From contig NZ_QWLD01000040.1 in the NCBI RefSeq assembly GCF_003600155.1, forward strand, positions 124,001 through 188,000: DNA of 64,000 nucleotides, given 5' to 3'. The translations under genes and the position numbers were made by a program. Positions 8,852 through 18,194 of this stretch are shown in pieces. This DNA comes from Nesterenkonia muleiensis (lineage in GTDB: Bacteria > Actinomycetota > Actinomycetes > Actinomycetales > Micrococcaceae). Every line of letters starts with the position of its first letter. Position 1 is the first letter of the stretch. The notes under the pieces were generated by a model, which saw only the letters and a program-made list of their open reading frames with translations, ran no database searches and was not told the DNA's origin.

Positions 8852-10783
8852 ATGGGGTGTCATGAGCTGAGGATTCATGGGGTCGGAGGGTCCCCGGGAT
8901 CCTCCCTGCTGGGGGTGGAGCCACAAGAGGCTGTGGTGATCCAGCGCGGACGCAGCACAGAGGTCCTGGCCCGCCGCCAGAATCCGCAGGTGGAGAGCTA
9001 TGACTGGGGACGGCTCACCACCGATTCCCGGTTCCAGCCGCTCTGGGTCCTGCTGCTGCCGTTCACCCTGGTTAATGTGGCCGGCTGGGCCCATGAGCAT
9101 TTCTCCGGCAGCAGCAGACGGATCTGGCTGACTCGCATTCTTGTTCACACAGCCGCAGCGCTGCTGACTGCCAGTTACGTGCTGTGGGCCGCGATCATCG
9201 CAGTCGACTATCTCGGGTATCAGACGCTGGGCAGATTCGGAGAAGCAGCCAGAGTCATCGGCGTCGTGGTCGGTTTCCTCCTGTCGGTGGGCGTGCTGCT
9301 GCTGCTGACGGTGATCGCTGATCTCACCCGCCGTCGTTATGAGCGGGTGCAGCCCGGATACGGTCTGGGACGCCGCGATGGCCAGGCCCGCTGGCAGCAC
9401 CGTGAAGGCCTCACCAGCGAACACTTCTTCGCCCACGACCGCAGCCTGAAGAAGCTTTTGGGCTGGCACCTCAGTGCCGTGGCGCTGACTGTGGGCGCGG
9501 CAGTGGTTCTGGCCTGGGCCAACTGGGGACAGGTGAACCTCGGGCTGGGAAGGGCATTTCTGGTGGTGGGCCTTCTCCAGTTCCTCGTGGTGGCGGCGCT
9601 GGCCGGATGCTGCTGGAACCCCGGTGGTCGGTACCCCCATCAGTCCGCTCCCCGGGCGCTTCCGGCCGCGGCGGTGACACTGTCGGCGGCGCTGAGCAAC
9701 GGGGTCTGGGCCGGCCTGGCGCTGCTGACCGCCCAACTGGCCGGGATACCGTGGGACCGTTGGGGCCAGGAGCTGGCGCTGATCGAGTCGTTCGTGATCA
9801 CGGTGCTGCTCTGGGCCGCAGCGCTGGCGGTATGGAGCCTGGTCTGGCGCGGCCGGGGCAGTGCCGAGGAACTACCAGCACGCAGCACCGAACAGGCCGA
9901 GCTCGGTGGGACGCTGGAGCCCGACGGCGTGAGTGACCAGCTCCGTGCCCAGGTGGCTGCCCGACGTGGACGGGCCCAGGCGGCCCGGCAGGCCCCGTGG
10001 CTGATCAGTATCTTCGCCGGGCTGTTCCTGGCCTCGTCGCTGATCGCCATGGCTCTGCGGTTTGAGCCAGAGGGACCAGTCATCGACTGGATCCAGCCTC
10101 CCGGGCGCGGGTTCCTCTCCGGCATTGCCGTGGTGCTGCTGCCAGGACTGGCGGTCGCAGCTGTCTGCCTGGTCTGGCTCTCCAGCCGATGGCAGGCCCT
10201 GCGCGGGGCCGTGGCGGTGATATGGGACGTGCTGACGTTCTGGCCGCGCCGGTACCACCCATTCGCGGTCAGGCCCTTCACCGAACGCGCAGTACCGGAG
10301 TTCCAGGGGCTGATCACCACGCGCATCCGGGACCACAGCGGACTGATCGTCTCAGCCCACTCCCAGGGATCAGCGCTGGCCTTCGCCGCACTGGCACCGA
10401 TGGGCTCAGCCATGCTGCACCGGTGCGGGCTGCTGAGCTACGGTTCTCCGGTCACCACGCTCTACGGACAGGCATTCCCCGCCTACTTCGGTCAGCAGGC
10501 GGTGGAGGATCTGCGGGACCGGCTCATCTCTGGCCGCGGCGGCTGGCGGAATCTCTACCGGCTCACCGATGAGATCGGCGGACCGGTCATCGGCGTAGGG
10601 GCGCCGGCTACAGATCTGGAGGTTCCAGACCCTGCCGAGGCGGCGCCGTCGTCCTTCCCACTGGAGCCTGATGACCCCGAACCGCTGCGCGCGGTATGGG
10701 CCGATGTGGCCGGCCACCAGATCTACCGCGAGGAGGTCGCCTACAAACAGGCTGTCGGTGACTTCAGGGCCGCATTAGGATGA
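8852..10783 (+). CDS. multi-pass membrane protein with hydrolase-like HGVGG and SxxG motifs
   Basis: A protein of about 643 residues combining two soluble motifs with roughly nine membrane helices. The N-terminus has ELRIHGVGG, like the oxyanion-hole strand of alpha/beta hydrolases. The C-terminal soluble part has LIVSAHSQGSALAF around S504, which resembles a nucleophile elbow. Hydrophobic segments occupy most of residues 70-460. I take the ATG preceded by TAGAAT eight bases upstream. A TTG 11 codons earlier (8819) is the alternative. No substrate can be given. The next gene, a DNA glycosylase, starts 7 bp downstream, so the two may be co-transcribed. Confidence 0.75.
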   Translation: MGCHELRIHGVGGSPGSSLLGVEPQEAVVIQRGRSTEVLARRQNPQVESYDWGRLTTDSRFQPLWVLLLPFTLVNVAGWAHEHFSGSSRRIWLTRILVHTAAALLTASYVLWAAIIAVDYLGYQTLGRFGEAARVIGVVVGFLLSVGVLLLLTVIADLTRRRYERVQPGYGLGRRDGQARWQHREGLTSEHFFAHDRSLKKLLGWHLSAVALTVGAAVVLAWANWGQVNLGLGRAFLVVGLLQFLVVAALAGCCWNPGGRYPHQSAPRALPAAAVTLSAALSNGVWAGLALLTAQLAGIPWDRWGQELALIESFVITVLLWAAALAVWSLVWRGRGSAEELPARSTEQAELGGTLEPDGVSDQLRAQVAARRGRAQAARQAPWLISIFAGLFLASSLIAMALRFEPEGPVIDWIQPPGRGFLSGIAVVLLPGLAVAAVCLVWLSSRWQALRGAVAVIWDVLTFWPRRYHPFAVRPFTERAVPEFQGLITTRIRDHSGLIVSAHSQGSALAFAALAPMGSAMLHRCGLLSYGSPVTTLYGQAFPAYFGQQAVEDLRDRLISGRGGWRNLYRLTDEIGGPVIGVGAPATDLEVPDPAEAAPSSFPLEPDDPEPLRAVWADVAGHQIYREEVAYKQAVGDFRAALG

Positions 10784-10790
10784 AATCACT

Positions 10791-11651
10791 ATGCCGGAGC
10801 TGCCAGAGGTCCATGCGCTCGCCGTCGATCTGGAGTCCCGCCTGGCCGGGCGGAGGATCGACCGGCTGGACGTGCTCGCCTTCCACGCGTTGAAGACCTT
10901 TGACCCGCCGGTCTCCGCAGTGGCCGGTCAGACCGTGCATCGGGTGGGACGGCACGGGAAGTGGCTGGAGATCGTCCTCGGCGACCAGCAGGCTCAGCTG
11001 CACCTGGTCATCCACCTCTCATTGGCCGGCTGGATCCGCTGGCGGGACAAGGCACCTTCGGGAATGCCGTCTCGGAAGAGCCCGATCGCCGCACGGCTGG
11101 TGCTCGAGGACGGCACCGGACTGGACATCACCGAGGCCGGCACCCGCAAAGCCCTGGCCCTGCACATAGTGCGCGACCCAGCCGAGGTGCCAGGCATCGC
11201 CAAACTGGGCCCCGATGCCCTGGAGGTCGATGAGGCCGGTTTCGCCGAGATCCTGAAGTCCGCAGGGCGGGCCCGGATCAAGAATGTGCTCAAGACGCAG
11301 GGGAACATCGCCGGAATCGGCAATGCCTATTCTGATGAGATCCTTCACGCGGCCAAGATGTCGCCTTTCCAACCGGCGAATATGGAGCCCGAGGACGTCG
11401 CCCGTCTCTACACGGTGATGCGTCAGACCCTCCTACAGGCCATGGCCCGGGCCGAGGGACATTCGGCCAGTGAGCTGAAACGGGAGAAGAAGACCGCACT
11501 GCGGGTCCACGGCCGCTTCGGCGAGCCTTGCCCCGAATGCGGGGAGGCCATCAAACAGGTGGTCTACAGCGGCTCCAGCTTCCAGTACTGCCCTGTCTGC
11601 CAGAACGAGGGAAAGTCCTTCTCCGACCGCGGGATGGATCGCCTGTTCTGA
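10791..11651 (+). CDS. Fpg/Nei-family DNA glycosylase
   Basis: A 286-residue base-excision-repair enzyme. It begins MPELPEVHALA, giving the catalytic N-terminal Pro and Glu after removal of Met. The H2TH region is visible (GRARIKNVLKTQGNIAGIGNAYSDEIL), and a C-terminal zinc finger is formed by CPECGEA and YCPVCQ. The tail after the finger (NEGKSFSDRGMDRLF) differs from canonical MutM, so this is better called a Fpg-like paralogue than mutM itself. Likely substrates are oxidised bases and AP sites. It lies 7 bp after the membrane protein. Confidence 0.88.
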   Translation: MPELPEVHALAVDLESRLAGRRIDRLDVLAFHALKTFDPPVSAVAGQTVHRVGRHGKWLEIVLGDQQAQLHLVIHLSLAGWIRWRDKAPSGMPSRKSPIAARLVLEDGTGLDITEAGTRKALALHIVRDPAEVPGIAKLGPDALEVDEAGFAEILKSAGRARIKNVLKTQGNIAGIGNAYSDEILHAAKMSPFQPANMEPEDVARLYTVMRQTLLQAMARAEGHSASELKREKKTALRVHGRFGEPCPECGEAIKQVVYSGSSFQYCPVCQNEGKSFSDRGMDRLF

Positions 11652-11662
11652 GCGGCCTGAGC

Positions 11663-13162
11663 TCAGAGACTCTCCGGCACAGCGTACGGCGGTGTGGTTG
11701 GTGACGGCGGGGCGGTGGCCAGCCGGTCGGTGAAAGCCTGCTTGGGCACGAACAGCAGCGAGGCTGCCGCCACGATCCCGGTCAGTCCGCAGACTAGCCA
11801 CACGGTGACATAGCCGGAGAACGTCCCGGCGGTGGATTCCACCGTCTCAGCAGCCCCCTGGAGCAGAGCGATGCCGAACACACAGGAGGCGATGGCCCCA
11901 CCGACGGTCTTCACCGAATTGGTCAGCCCGGTGGCCACTCCGGTTTGAGTCCGCGGTGCTGCAGACGCGGCGGTGGCCGGCAGCGCGGCCACCAGTGCGC
12001 CGGAGCCGATGCCGGCGATGATCATATTCGTGGTCACCTGCGTGTAGCTACCGTGGAAGGGAAGGAACATGAGATACCCCAGCCCGACCAGCAGAGTGGC
12101 GCCCAGCAGCGCATACCGGGGAGTGAAAGCCCGGGCCGCCACCGGATAGACCAAGGCTCCGATGATCATGGCGATCAGGTAGAACCCGATGATCAGACTG
12201 GTGGTGAACCCGGTGGTGCCCAGCCCGTAGCCGTAGATCTCCGGGTCAGTCCGGGCGAAGGTGGACAGCGGTGCCTGTGCTCCCAGCACACTCACTCCGA
12301 AGAGCCCTGCGGTGAGGAACACCGGGCCCAGGGCCGGATTGGCGAACATCCGCACATCGATCAGCGGGTCCGGATGCCGCAGCTCCCACAGCACGAATGG
12401 GATCAGCAGTGCGACGCCGAGTGCTGTCACCGACCAGGCGAACAGATCGGCCGGGCCGTTGAGCCGCAGCAGGCTCAGGCCGCCTGTGAAAGCGATCAGC
12501 GCGAAAGAGACCAGGCTCAGGCCCACAATGTCCAGCCTGCCGCCCTGGACCTCGGGCGACTCCTCCACGCCGAATCCGATGACGAAGCAGCAGGCCACCA
12601 CGGTCAGCGCCGGAATCAGCAGCACCAGCCACAGCGGCAACATGTCCACCAGCAGGCCGCCGACCAGGGCTCCGGTGATCGCTCCGGCCTGCAGTGCGGC
12701 CACCAGGATGCCGGCGGCCTTTGCGGTGATCGCCGCGGGCGCCCCAGAGGCCCTGGACCGGGTCCAGATCAGCGCGATCTCCAGGGGCAGCCACACCACG
12801 TAGAACCCCTGCAGCGCCCAGGCGATGAGGAACAGCGTGAAGTTCTCGGTGAACGGTAAGACCAGCGAGGCGATGGCGGTCAGCACCGTGGAGATCAGCA
12901 GCATCTTCTTGTGCCCCACCATGTCCCCGAGCTTGGCGAAAGCCGGCACCACCAGGGCCGAGAGCATCAGCTGCGAGCCCTCCAGCCAGTTCACATCGGC
13001 GTCATGGATCCCCAGATGCCGGGCGATATCGGTGAGCATGGGGGTGTAGTAGCCCTGGAGCACCCCGGAGACGAACTCCACCACCGCCAATGCCACCACC
13101 AGCCCGGTGAGTGCGCCGAGCTTCGCCTTGCTGCGCCTGCCGGGGCGCGGTGCGGCCTTCAC
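11663..13162 (-). CDS. MFS transporter
   Basis: A 499-residue major-facilitator protein with about 14 hydrophobic helices, the size of DHA2-type drug exporters. The loop 2-3 motif is recognisable as GDMVGHKKML, and a motif-C-like glycine-rich helix (AGAITGALVGGLLVDMLP) follows in the first half. The N-terminus is short and basic. Its ATG overlaps the stop of the M20 peptidase gene (ATGA), so the two form an operon. A link between peptide or N-acyl amino-acid hydrolysis and export is possible but inferred. The substrate is unknown. Confidence 0.85.
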   Translation of the reverse strand: MKAAPRPGRRSKAKLGALTGLVVALAVVEFVSGVLQGYYTPMLTDIARHLGIHDADVNWLEGSQLMLSALVVPAFAKLGDMVGHKKMLLISTVLTAIASLVLPFTENFTLFLIAWALQGFYVVWLPLEIALIWTRSRASGAPAAITAKAAGILVAALQAGAITGALVGGLLVDMLPLWLVLLIPALTVVACCFVIGFGVEESPEVQGGRLDIVGLSLVSFALIAFTGGLSLLRLNGPADLFAWSVTALGVALLIPFVLWELRHPDPLIDVRMFANPALGPVFLTAGLFGVSVLGAQAPLSTFARTDPEIYGYGLGTTGFTTSLIIGFYLIAMIIGALVYPVAARAFTPRYALLGATLLVGLGYLMFLPFHGSYTQVTTNMIIAGIGSGALVAALPATAASAAPRTQTGVATGLTNSVKTVGGAIASCVFGIALLQGAAETVESTAGTFSGYVTVWLVCGLTGIVAAASLLFVPKQAFTDRLATAPPSPTTPPYAVPESL

Positions 13163-14514
13163 AGCAGATTCCTGATCAGCTGCCGGTGGAACAGGGTGCC
13201 GCGGACCAGCGAGTCGGTATGCACCCGCTCATCGACGCCGTGGATGCTGCGGCGCTGCTCCGCACTCATCTCCAGGGGAGCGAAACGGTAGACCGCAGGA
13301 GCGAACCGGTGGAAGTGCCGGGCGTCGGAGGCCTGCATCATCAGATACGGGGCGGGCAGCGCCTCCGGGTAACTGGCCCTCACGGCCTCTGCCAGCGCAT
13401 GGAACTGTGGTCCCTCAGCGGGGGACTGGGGTGAGGGATCGCTGCCGCTGATCAGCTCGAGGTCGATCAGGGCGTCGTCGATCCGGTTCCGGGCCCGTTC
13501 GACCGCACCTTCGGTGGTGTCCCCGGGGATGAGCCGGAGGTTCAGCACCGCCGAAGCGCTGGAGGGCAGCACATTGTCGGCGGTCCCGCCCTCGATACGG
13601 GTGGCCGCAACGGTGGTCCGCACCAAGGCGGCGGCTTCCGGCCCCACCCGGGGCAGCGCCTGTCCGGTCAGGAACGACGAGGAGCCCAGCAGCTTTAGCG
13701 CCCGCTGACCAGGCCCAGTGGCGCGTTCGGAGAGGACCTGGAGCATTCGGGTCACCGCCTCCGGTGCCTTAGGTGGGAACGTCGAGGGGGTCAGCCGTCC
13801 CACCGCCCGGCCGATCCGGGCCACTGCCGTCAGCCCATCGGGTGCGGAGGCGTGCCCGGCGTCGGCGCTGCAGCTGAGCCGGATGCTGGCCAGGCCCTTC
13901 TCGCCGAGGCCGATCATCGCGGTCTGGCCCGAGACCATCGGCAGGGGTGCCTCGACCACCGCCCCGCCCTCGTCGAGCACCAACCAGGGCGTGACGCCAC
14001 GATCCTGGAAGCTCTGGGCGATACCGGCCGCCGCGCTGCCGTAGATCTCCTCGTCCCCGCCGAAGCTGAGGAAGACATCGCGCTCAGGAGTGAAGTCCTC
14101 GGCCAGGAGCGTTTCGACCGCTTCGAGGATCACTAACAGTGGCCCTTTGTCGTCCAGGGCGCCGCGGCCATGAACCCAGCCCTCTTCGATGTGACCGGAG
14201 AACGGCGGATGGGTCCAGGCCGCTTCATCGGCGGGCACCACGTCGAAATGCGCCATGAGGACCACCGGGTCGGCCTCGGGCGCTGTGCTGCGCCAGCGGA
14301 GCAGCAGGCCGAGCTCGCCGATCCGCTCCTGCTCCAGATGGCCGTGAGTCAGCGGATAGAGGTCCCGGAGCAGGCTGATGAAGTCCTCGAACGGATCTGA
14401 TCCGCGCTCAGCAAGCTCGGCGCTGACGGTGGGCAGCTGGATCATGCGCGCCAGGCGCTCGGCCATCGCATGACCATCAAGTACAGGTGTGCCGTTCGGA
14501 GAATCCAGTGCCAT
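13159..14514 (-). CDS. M20-family metallopeptidase / amidohydrolase
   Basis: A 451-residue zinc peptidase of the M20 clan, closest in layout to carboxypeptidase or N-acyl-amino-acid hydrolases (PM20D1-like). Metal-binding signatures are VLMAHFDVVP, GRGALDDKG and FGGDEEIYG, followed by the dimerisation domain and a final His in the SDARHFHRFAP segment. It has no signal peptide, so it is cytosolic. It is the first gene of a two-gene minus-strand operon with the MFS transporter. Confidence 0.88.
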   Translation of the reverse strand: MALDSPNGTPVLDGHAMAERLARMIQLPTVSAELAERGSDPFEDFISLLRDLYPLTHGHLEQERIGELGLLLRWRSTAPEADPVVLMAHFDVVPADEAAWTHPPFSGHIEEGWVHGRGALDDKGPLLVILEAVETLLAEDFTPERDVFLSFGGDEEIYGSAAAGIAQSFQDRGVTPWLVLDEGGAVVEAPLPMVSGQTAMIGLGEKGLASIRLSCSADAGHASAPDGLTAVARIGRAVGRLTPSTFPPKAPEAVTRMLQVLSERATGPGQRALKLLGSSSFLTGQALPRVGPEAAALVRTTVAATRIEGGTADNVLPSSASAVLNLRLIPGDTTEGAVERARNRIDDALIDLELISGSDPSPQSPAEGPQFHALAEAVRASYPEALPAPYLMMQASDARHFHRFAPAVYRFAPLEMSAEQRRSIHGVDERVHTDSLVRGTLFHRQLIRNLL

Positions 14515-14598
14515 GAACGCATTTTAGACCTCTCTCGGAGCCCTCGTGTGCCGCAGACTTACTGTGACGTTCTGCGGAGTCCGTGAGGGGGAGAGCAT

Positions 14599-15774
14599 AT
14601 GATTGATCCGATGAATGCTCCTGATCAGACCGGGGAAATGTCTGCCACCGTGGTGGTGATCGGGGCAGGGCAGGCCGGGCTCTCCGCCGGTTACCACTTG
14701 CAGCGATCAGGCTTCGCCAGCGCCCTTGCAGAGCCTGAGGAGCTGCGCAGCTTTGTCATTCTCGACGCCAACCACAGGCCCGGCGGAGCATGGCAGCACC
14801 GGTGGGAATCACTGCGGATGGAAACGGTCAACGGCATCTTCGACCTCCCCGACTACGCCAAACCGTCCCTTGATCCCCAGGAACCGAGCCGCACCGCGGT
14901 CCCGCGCTACTTCTCCAACTTCGAGGCGGTCACCGGGCTGCCGATCCTCCGCCCGGTGCGGGTGGAGCAGGTGCACCGTGTTGATGATGCCCCTGACGGG
15001 GATCTCCTGGTCACCACCGACCGCGGCTTATGGCAGACTCGGGCAATCCTCAACGCAACAGGCACCTGGAACAATCCGGTACAGCCCGAATACCCCGGGC
15101 GCGAGCGCTTCCTAGGGCGTCAGCTTCATACTCGCCACTACAGCTCGCTGGAGGAGTTCACCGGTCAGCGAGTCGCCGTCGTAGGCGGCGGCATCTCTGC
15201 GCTGCAGCAGCTCGAGGAGATCTCCCGGGTGGCCACCGTCCACTGGTACACCCGTCGTGAGCCGGTCTTCCACAGTGAAGAGTTCCGTCCCGAGATCGAG
15301 GGCCGGCGCACCATCGAGAAGGTCACCGCAGACGCCGAGTCCGGTAAACCCACTGGCAGCATCGTCTCCTACACCGGGTTGATCCGGACCCCCTATGTTC
15401 GGGCAGCTGAGGAGCGGGGCGTTCTGCAGCGGCGGCCGATGTTCATCACCCTGGAACCCTACGGAGTCCGGGAGTCTGACGGCTCCTTCACCTCCGTGGA
15501 CACCATTGTGTGGGCCACCGGATTCCGACCCGATCTGAAGCATCTGGAGCCTCTGGGGCTGCGTAACGAGCGTGGCGGAATACAGGTCCGGGGCACCGAG
15601 GTAGTCGCGGATCCGCGCATCCATCTGATCGGCTTCGGCCCCTCGCAGTCCACCGTCGGAGCCAATCGGGCCGGCCGGGAGGCCACCAAGTCGCTGCTGG
15701 CCATGTTCAGCGGCGCAGGATCAGCTCGGCGAGATCAGCGTCCAGCCCAGCCAGTGCCTCCCGGTCATAGGTAG
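14599..15774 (+). CDS. flavin-containing monooxygenase-like oxidoreductase
   Basis: A 391-residue flavoprotein with an N-terminal FAD fold (VVVIGAGQAGLSAGYHL, residues 15-31), an FMO-like RPGGAWQHRWESLRM segment, and a second nucleotide fold for NAD(P)H (RVAVVGGGISALQQLEEI). The ATGF-type motif appears as WATGFRPD. Enzymes of this class oxygenate nitrogen or sulfur atoms, or act as Baeyer-Villiger enzymes; the substrate is unknown. GGGGGAG precedes the ATG. The last 22 codons overlap the 3' end of the convergent LLM gene, so the C-terminal tail is likely disordered. Confidence 0.87.
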   Translation: MIDPMNAPDQTGEMSATVVVIGAGQAGLSAGYHLQRSGFASALAEPEELRSFVILDANHRPGGAWQHRWESLRMETVNGIFDLPDYAKPSLDPQEPSRTAVPRYFSNFEAVTGLPILRPVRVEQVHRVDDAPDGDLLVTTDRGLWQTRAILNATGTWNNPVQPEYPGRERFLGRQLHTRHYSSLEEFTGQRVAVVGGGISALQQLEEISRVATVHWYTRREPVFHSEEFRPEIEGRRTIEKVTADAESGKPTGSIVSYTGLIRTPYVRAAEERGVLQRRPMFITLEPYGVRESDGSFTSVDTIVWATGFRPDLKHLEPLGLRNERGGIQVRGTEVVADPRIHLIGFGPSQSTVGANRAGREATKSLLAMFSGAGSARRDQRPAQPVPPGHR

Positions 15775-16684
15775 AGGTCGAGACAAGCAGCTCTTCAGCA
15801 GCAGTGTGGCCGATCAGCTGCTCCAGCTCGGAACTGACGCTACCGCGGGGTCCGGCGATCACCCGCTGCAGGCTCTCATCCACGCGGCTGCGCGTGCGCG
15901 GACTCCATTTCTGGGAGCGGATCTTCTCCGCCGGTTCCAGCGGATCGAACTGACCGGTCTCACGGGAACGGGCCATAGCCCAGGCCTCCGGCAGGGCCAG
16001 CTCGTGAGCCTCTTCCCGGGTGTCTGCGATGAACACATCAAGCGAGACCATGACCGAAGGCTCCGGCACAGCCGCTGATCCCTGGAAATCTCGGCGATAG
16101 GCTGCGAGCATTTCCGGCAAGTCGGGGGAGTGCAGTACGGGACCTCCGATCACCACGGGGAGCCCGAGCCGGGCTGCGGTGGTGATGCCCCGACCGGTGG
16201 CCAGGAGGAAGAGCTGCGGCATCGTCGCTGCCACGGGCCGGGCAGTCACCGGTGCCTCCCGCTCCAGGAAACTGCGCAGCTCGGCGATATCAGCTGAGAA
16301 CTGCTCGACGTCGTCGGTCTCCTGCCTCAGCGCCCGGCGCACCGGCTCCGTGAAGCCCAGAGTGCGTCCTATCCCGAGATCAACTCGCCCCGGATAGAGG
16401 GCCTCCAGCATGAGAAACTGCTCGGCAACTACCAGCGGCTGGTGGTGGGGCAGCATCACGCCGCCAGAGCCGAGGCGAATGCGAGAGGTGTGTGCTCCCG
16501 CCGCGGCCAGCAGCACGGCCGGGGACCCAGAGGCGATTCCGGGCACAGCATGATGCTCCGCGCCCCAGAAACGGTGGTATCCCAGCGCTTCGGCAGCCGC
16601 AGCCCGCTCAACAGAGTGCCGCAGCGCTGCAGCCTCCGGATAGCCGGCGCGGGTACGCGATCGATCCAGCAGAGACAGTCTCAC
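15707..16684 (-). CDS. LLM-class flavin-dependent oxidoreductase
   Basis: A luciferase-like (beta/alpha)8 protein of 325 residues using FMN or F420. Family landmarks are EALGYHRFWGAEHHAVPG, IRLGSGGVMLPHHQPLVVAEQF and YPGRVDLGIGRTLG. I use the GTG that yields VRLSLLDRSRTRAGY, because relatives begin MRLSVLD. An upstream in-frame start (16813) would add 43 residues with no counterpart. The ribosome site at the GTG is weak. It converges with the flavin monooxygenase, overlapping it by 68 bp. Confidence 0.85.
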   Translation of the reverse strand: MRLSLLDRSRTRAGYPEAAALRHSVERAAAAEALGYHRFWGAEHHAVPGIASGSPAVLLAAAGAHTSRIRLGSGGVMLPHHQPLVVAEQFLMLEALYPGRVDLGIGRTLGFTEPVRRALRQETDDVEQFSADIAELRSFLEREAPVTARPVAATMPQLFLLATGRGITTAARLGLPVVIGGPVLHSPDLPEMLAAYRRDFQGSAAVPEPSVMVSLDVFIADTREEAHELALPEAWAMARSRETGQFDPLEPAEKIRSQKWSPRTRSRVDESLQRVIAGPRGSVSSELEQLIGHTAAEELLVSTSTYDREALAGLDADLAELILRR

Positions 16685-16812
16685 ACTTCCGGCCAACCGC
16701 TGGAACCGGCGAAAGCTTCCCGTCCTGTCATCTGCCCATCGGATATCCGGCGTAGGCTGAGTCTGAACCAACATCCAGTTGGATTCGGCGTCGATGTGCG
16801 GCAGGAGACGCA

Positions 16813-17213
16813 ATGGACTTGGCGGAGATTGAGGTCGTCACTCTTCACCCAGCAACCAGTTCCTCCAGGAGTTCCGCAAAGACGAGGCGATCGCCGAATA
16901 CTGCTCGGCCACCTGGGGCGTGACTTTCCCGATCACGGAGAAAGTCCGGCTCAACGGACGTAGCGCTCACCCGCTCTACCAGCGGCTCACTCAGGTGGCT
17001 GATGCTCAGGGCAAAGCCGGCCGGGTGGCCTGGAACTTCGAGAAATTCCTGATCAGCCCCTGCGGTGAGGTGAAACGGTTCCGCCCGCGCACCGAGCCGG
17101 AGGCCTCAGAGATCGTCTCCGCCATCGAAGACTGGCTCCCGGCTGGCTCAGAAGTCAGTCAGGGCTTTTTGACCCAGCAGAGGCAGAAAGGGTGGCCTGC
17201 AGGGTCGGAATAG
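16813..17213 (+). pseudogene. glutathione peroxidase remnant with internal deletion
   Basis: An ATG preceded by GCAGGAGA opens MDLAEIEVVTL, a typical start of bacterial glutathione peroxidases. The frame is then lost. From 16851 another frame reads PSNQFLQEF and continues through WGVTFPITEKVRLNG and VAWNFEKFLISPCGEV to the normal C-terminus (IEDWLP). The middle of the enzyme, including the catalytic Cys/Sec loop, is missing. The junction is near 16843-16850 and shifts frame. This is the scar of a deletion of very roughly 55-65 codons; no functional peroxidase can be made. The 3' end overlaps the convergent VOC gene. Confidence 0.8.
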
Positions 17214-17530
17214 ACCCTAAAGGCTGCTTGCGGGTCCTCGTCGGTTTCGGCTTTCAGCAGTGATGCTCCGAGGTCCATGACTTTCTGGTGCGCTGGCTCG
17301 ATGTCCTCAACCCAGAGATCCAGGTGGATCTGCTGGGGCTCACCGTCGGGCCACTGCGGCGGCACATGGTTCGGGGCCAGCTGAACGCCGATCTTCGGAG
17401 CGCGGTCCACCAGGACCATATGCCAGTCGTCCTCGGCATCCACGGTGCCGTCGAGCACCCCAGCCCAGAACTGACTCTCGGCGTGCAGGTCAGAGGCGTC
17501 GAAGACCACGACTTGGTGATTGATCTTCAC
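17159..17530 (-). CDS. VOC-family (glyoxalase/bleomycin-resistance) protein
   Basis: A 123-residue vicinal-oxygen-chelate domain with two beta-alpha-beta-beta-beta modules. It starts VKINHQVVVFDASDLHAE and has HLDLWVEDIEPAHQKVMDLGA as the second module and YSDPAGHPFCLCWV at the end. The GTG start is chosen because GAGGAG lies six bases before it. The longer ATG start adds a Ser-rich stretch. Members either open or isomerise small molecules at a metal or sequester toxic compounds; no substrate can be read. It overlaps the peroxidase remnant at the 3' end. Confidence 0.85.
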   Translation of the reverse strand: MKINHQVVVFDASDLHAESQFWAGVLDGTVDAEDDWHMVLVDRAPKIGVQLAPNHVPPQWPDGEPQQIHLDLWVEDIEPAHQKVMDLGASLLKAETDEDPQAAFRVYSDPAGHPFCLCWVKKP

Positions 17531-17596
17531 GACGGGCTCCTCGTGGGTGGGAGATGATGATGCCAAGTCTAAGAAAGTGACGTTTAGTGTGTAAGC

Positions 17597-18112
17597 TCAG
17601 CTGTTCTGCAGTTCGAGCCAGATCGAATTGGCTGCGGTCTCATGGTTTTGGAAGTGCGACTGATAGGTGTTGGTGCCGGTCAGTTCGTCGTCGAGGGCCA
17701 GCATGCACTGTTCCCAGCCGCCTCCGTAGCCCACTACATGGGCCGGTTCGACCTTTGAGTGGGTGAGGTGCAGCACTGTCTGGTCTCCATCGGGAGCCAG
17801 GTCGGCGGTCACCTGGCTGAGATCTTCGTTCTGCCACTGCCAGGTGTAGGAAAGGTGGACGGGTGACTTGCATGCGGTGATGGTGCCGCGGCCCATGTCC
17901 TCTGCACCACCGCCGAGGTCGACACGGAAGTCGTCTCCAACAGCTGCCGGAGGGTTCCCTTCGAAAGCTCCGAACCAGCGGGCGAGTCTCTCGGGAGTGG
18001 TGATGGCGTCCCAGAGATCCTGCGGTGAACTCCGGTAACGCCGCTCGAAGACCAGTGAGGGTTCTTCCGCTGTGCCCTGGAGTGAGCGGGTGAACTGTTC
18101 AAGCGTATCCAT
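17597..18112 (-). CDS. SRPBCC/AHSA1-domain protein
   Basis: A 171-residue START-like fold with a hydrophobic ligand cavity. The AHSA1 signature is visible as FERRYRSSPQDLWDAITTPERLARWFG and later GWEQCMLALDDEL. AGAGGT precedes the ATG; the longer in-frame start adds residues lying in the promoter. It is divergent from an ArsR-type regulator that itself overlaps a second SRPBCC gene, so the three probably respond to one signal. The dyad at 18159-18185 lies between them. Confidence 0.85.
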   Translation of the reverse strand: MDTLEQFTRSLQGTAEEPSLVFERRYRSSPQDLWDAITTPERLARWFGAFEGNPPAAVGDDFRVDLGGGAEDMGRGTITACKSPVHLSYTWQWQNEDLSQVTADLAPDGDQTVLHLTHSKVEPAHVVGYGGGWEQCMLALDDELTGTNTYQSHFQNHETAANSIWLELQNS

Positions 18113-18158
18113 GACGGACCTCTTCTCTGTGGTGTAACCTCCTCTGCCATTTATAACT

Positions 18159-18185
18159 ATTGCATTATATAACTGCGAGTGCAAT
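18159..18185. promoter_or_regulatory. candidate ArsR operator
   Basis: A dyad ATTGCA-N15-TGCAAT spans 27 bp in the AT-rich gap between the SRPBCC gene and the ArsR-type gene. It overlaps two direct copies of TATAACT (18152-18158 and 18168-18174). ArsR-family repressors commonly bind imperfect dyads of this kind and regulate both directions. Confidence 0.5.
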
Positions 18186-18194
18186 GATGCTCAT

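Noticed and set aside
11945-12859. Long plus-strand frames inside the MFS gene
   Set aside because: They are rich in Gln, Gly and His and antisense to membrane helices; no domain is recognisable.
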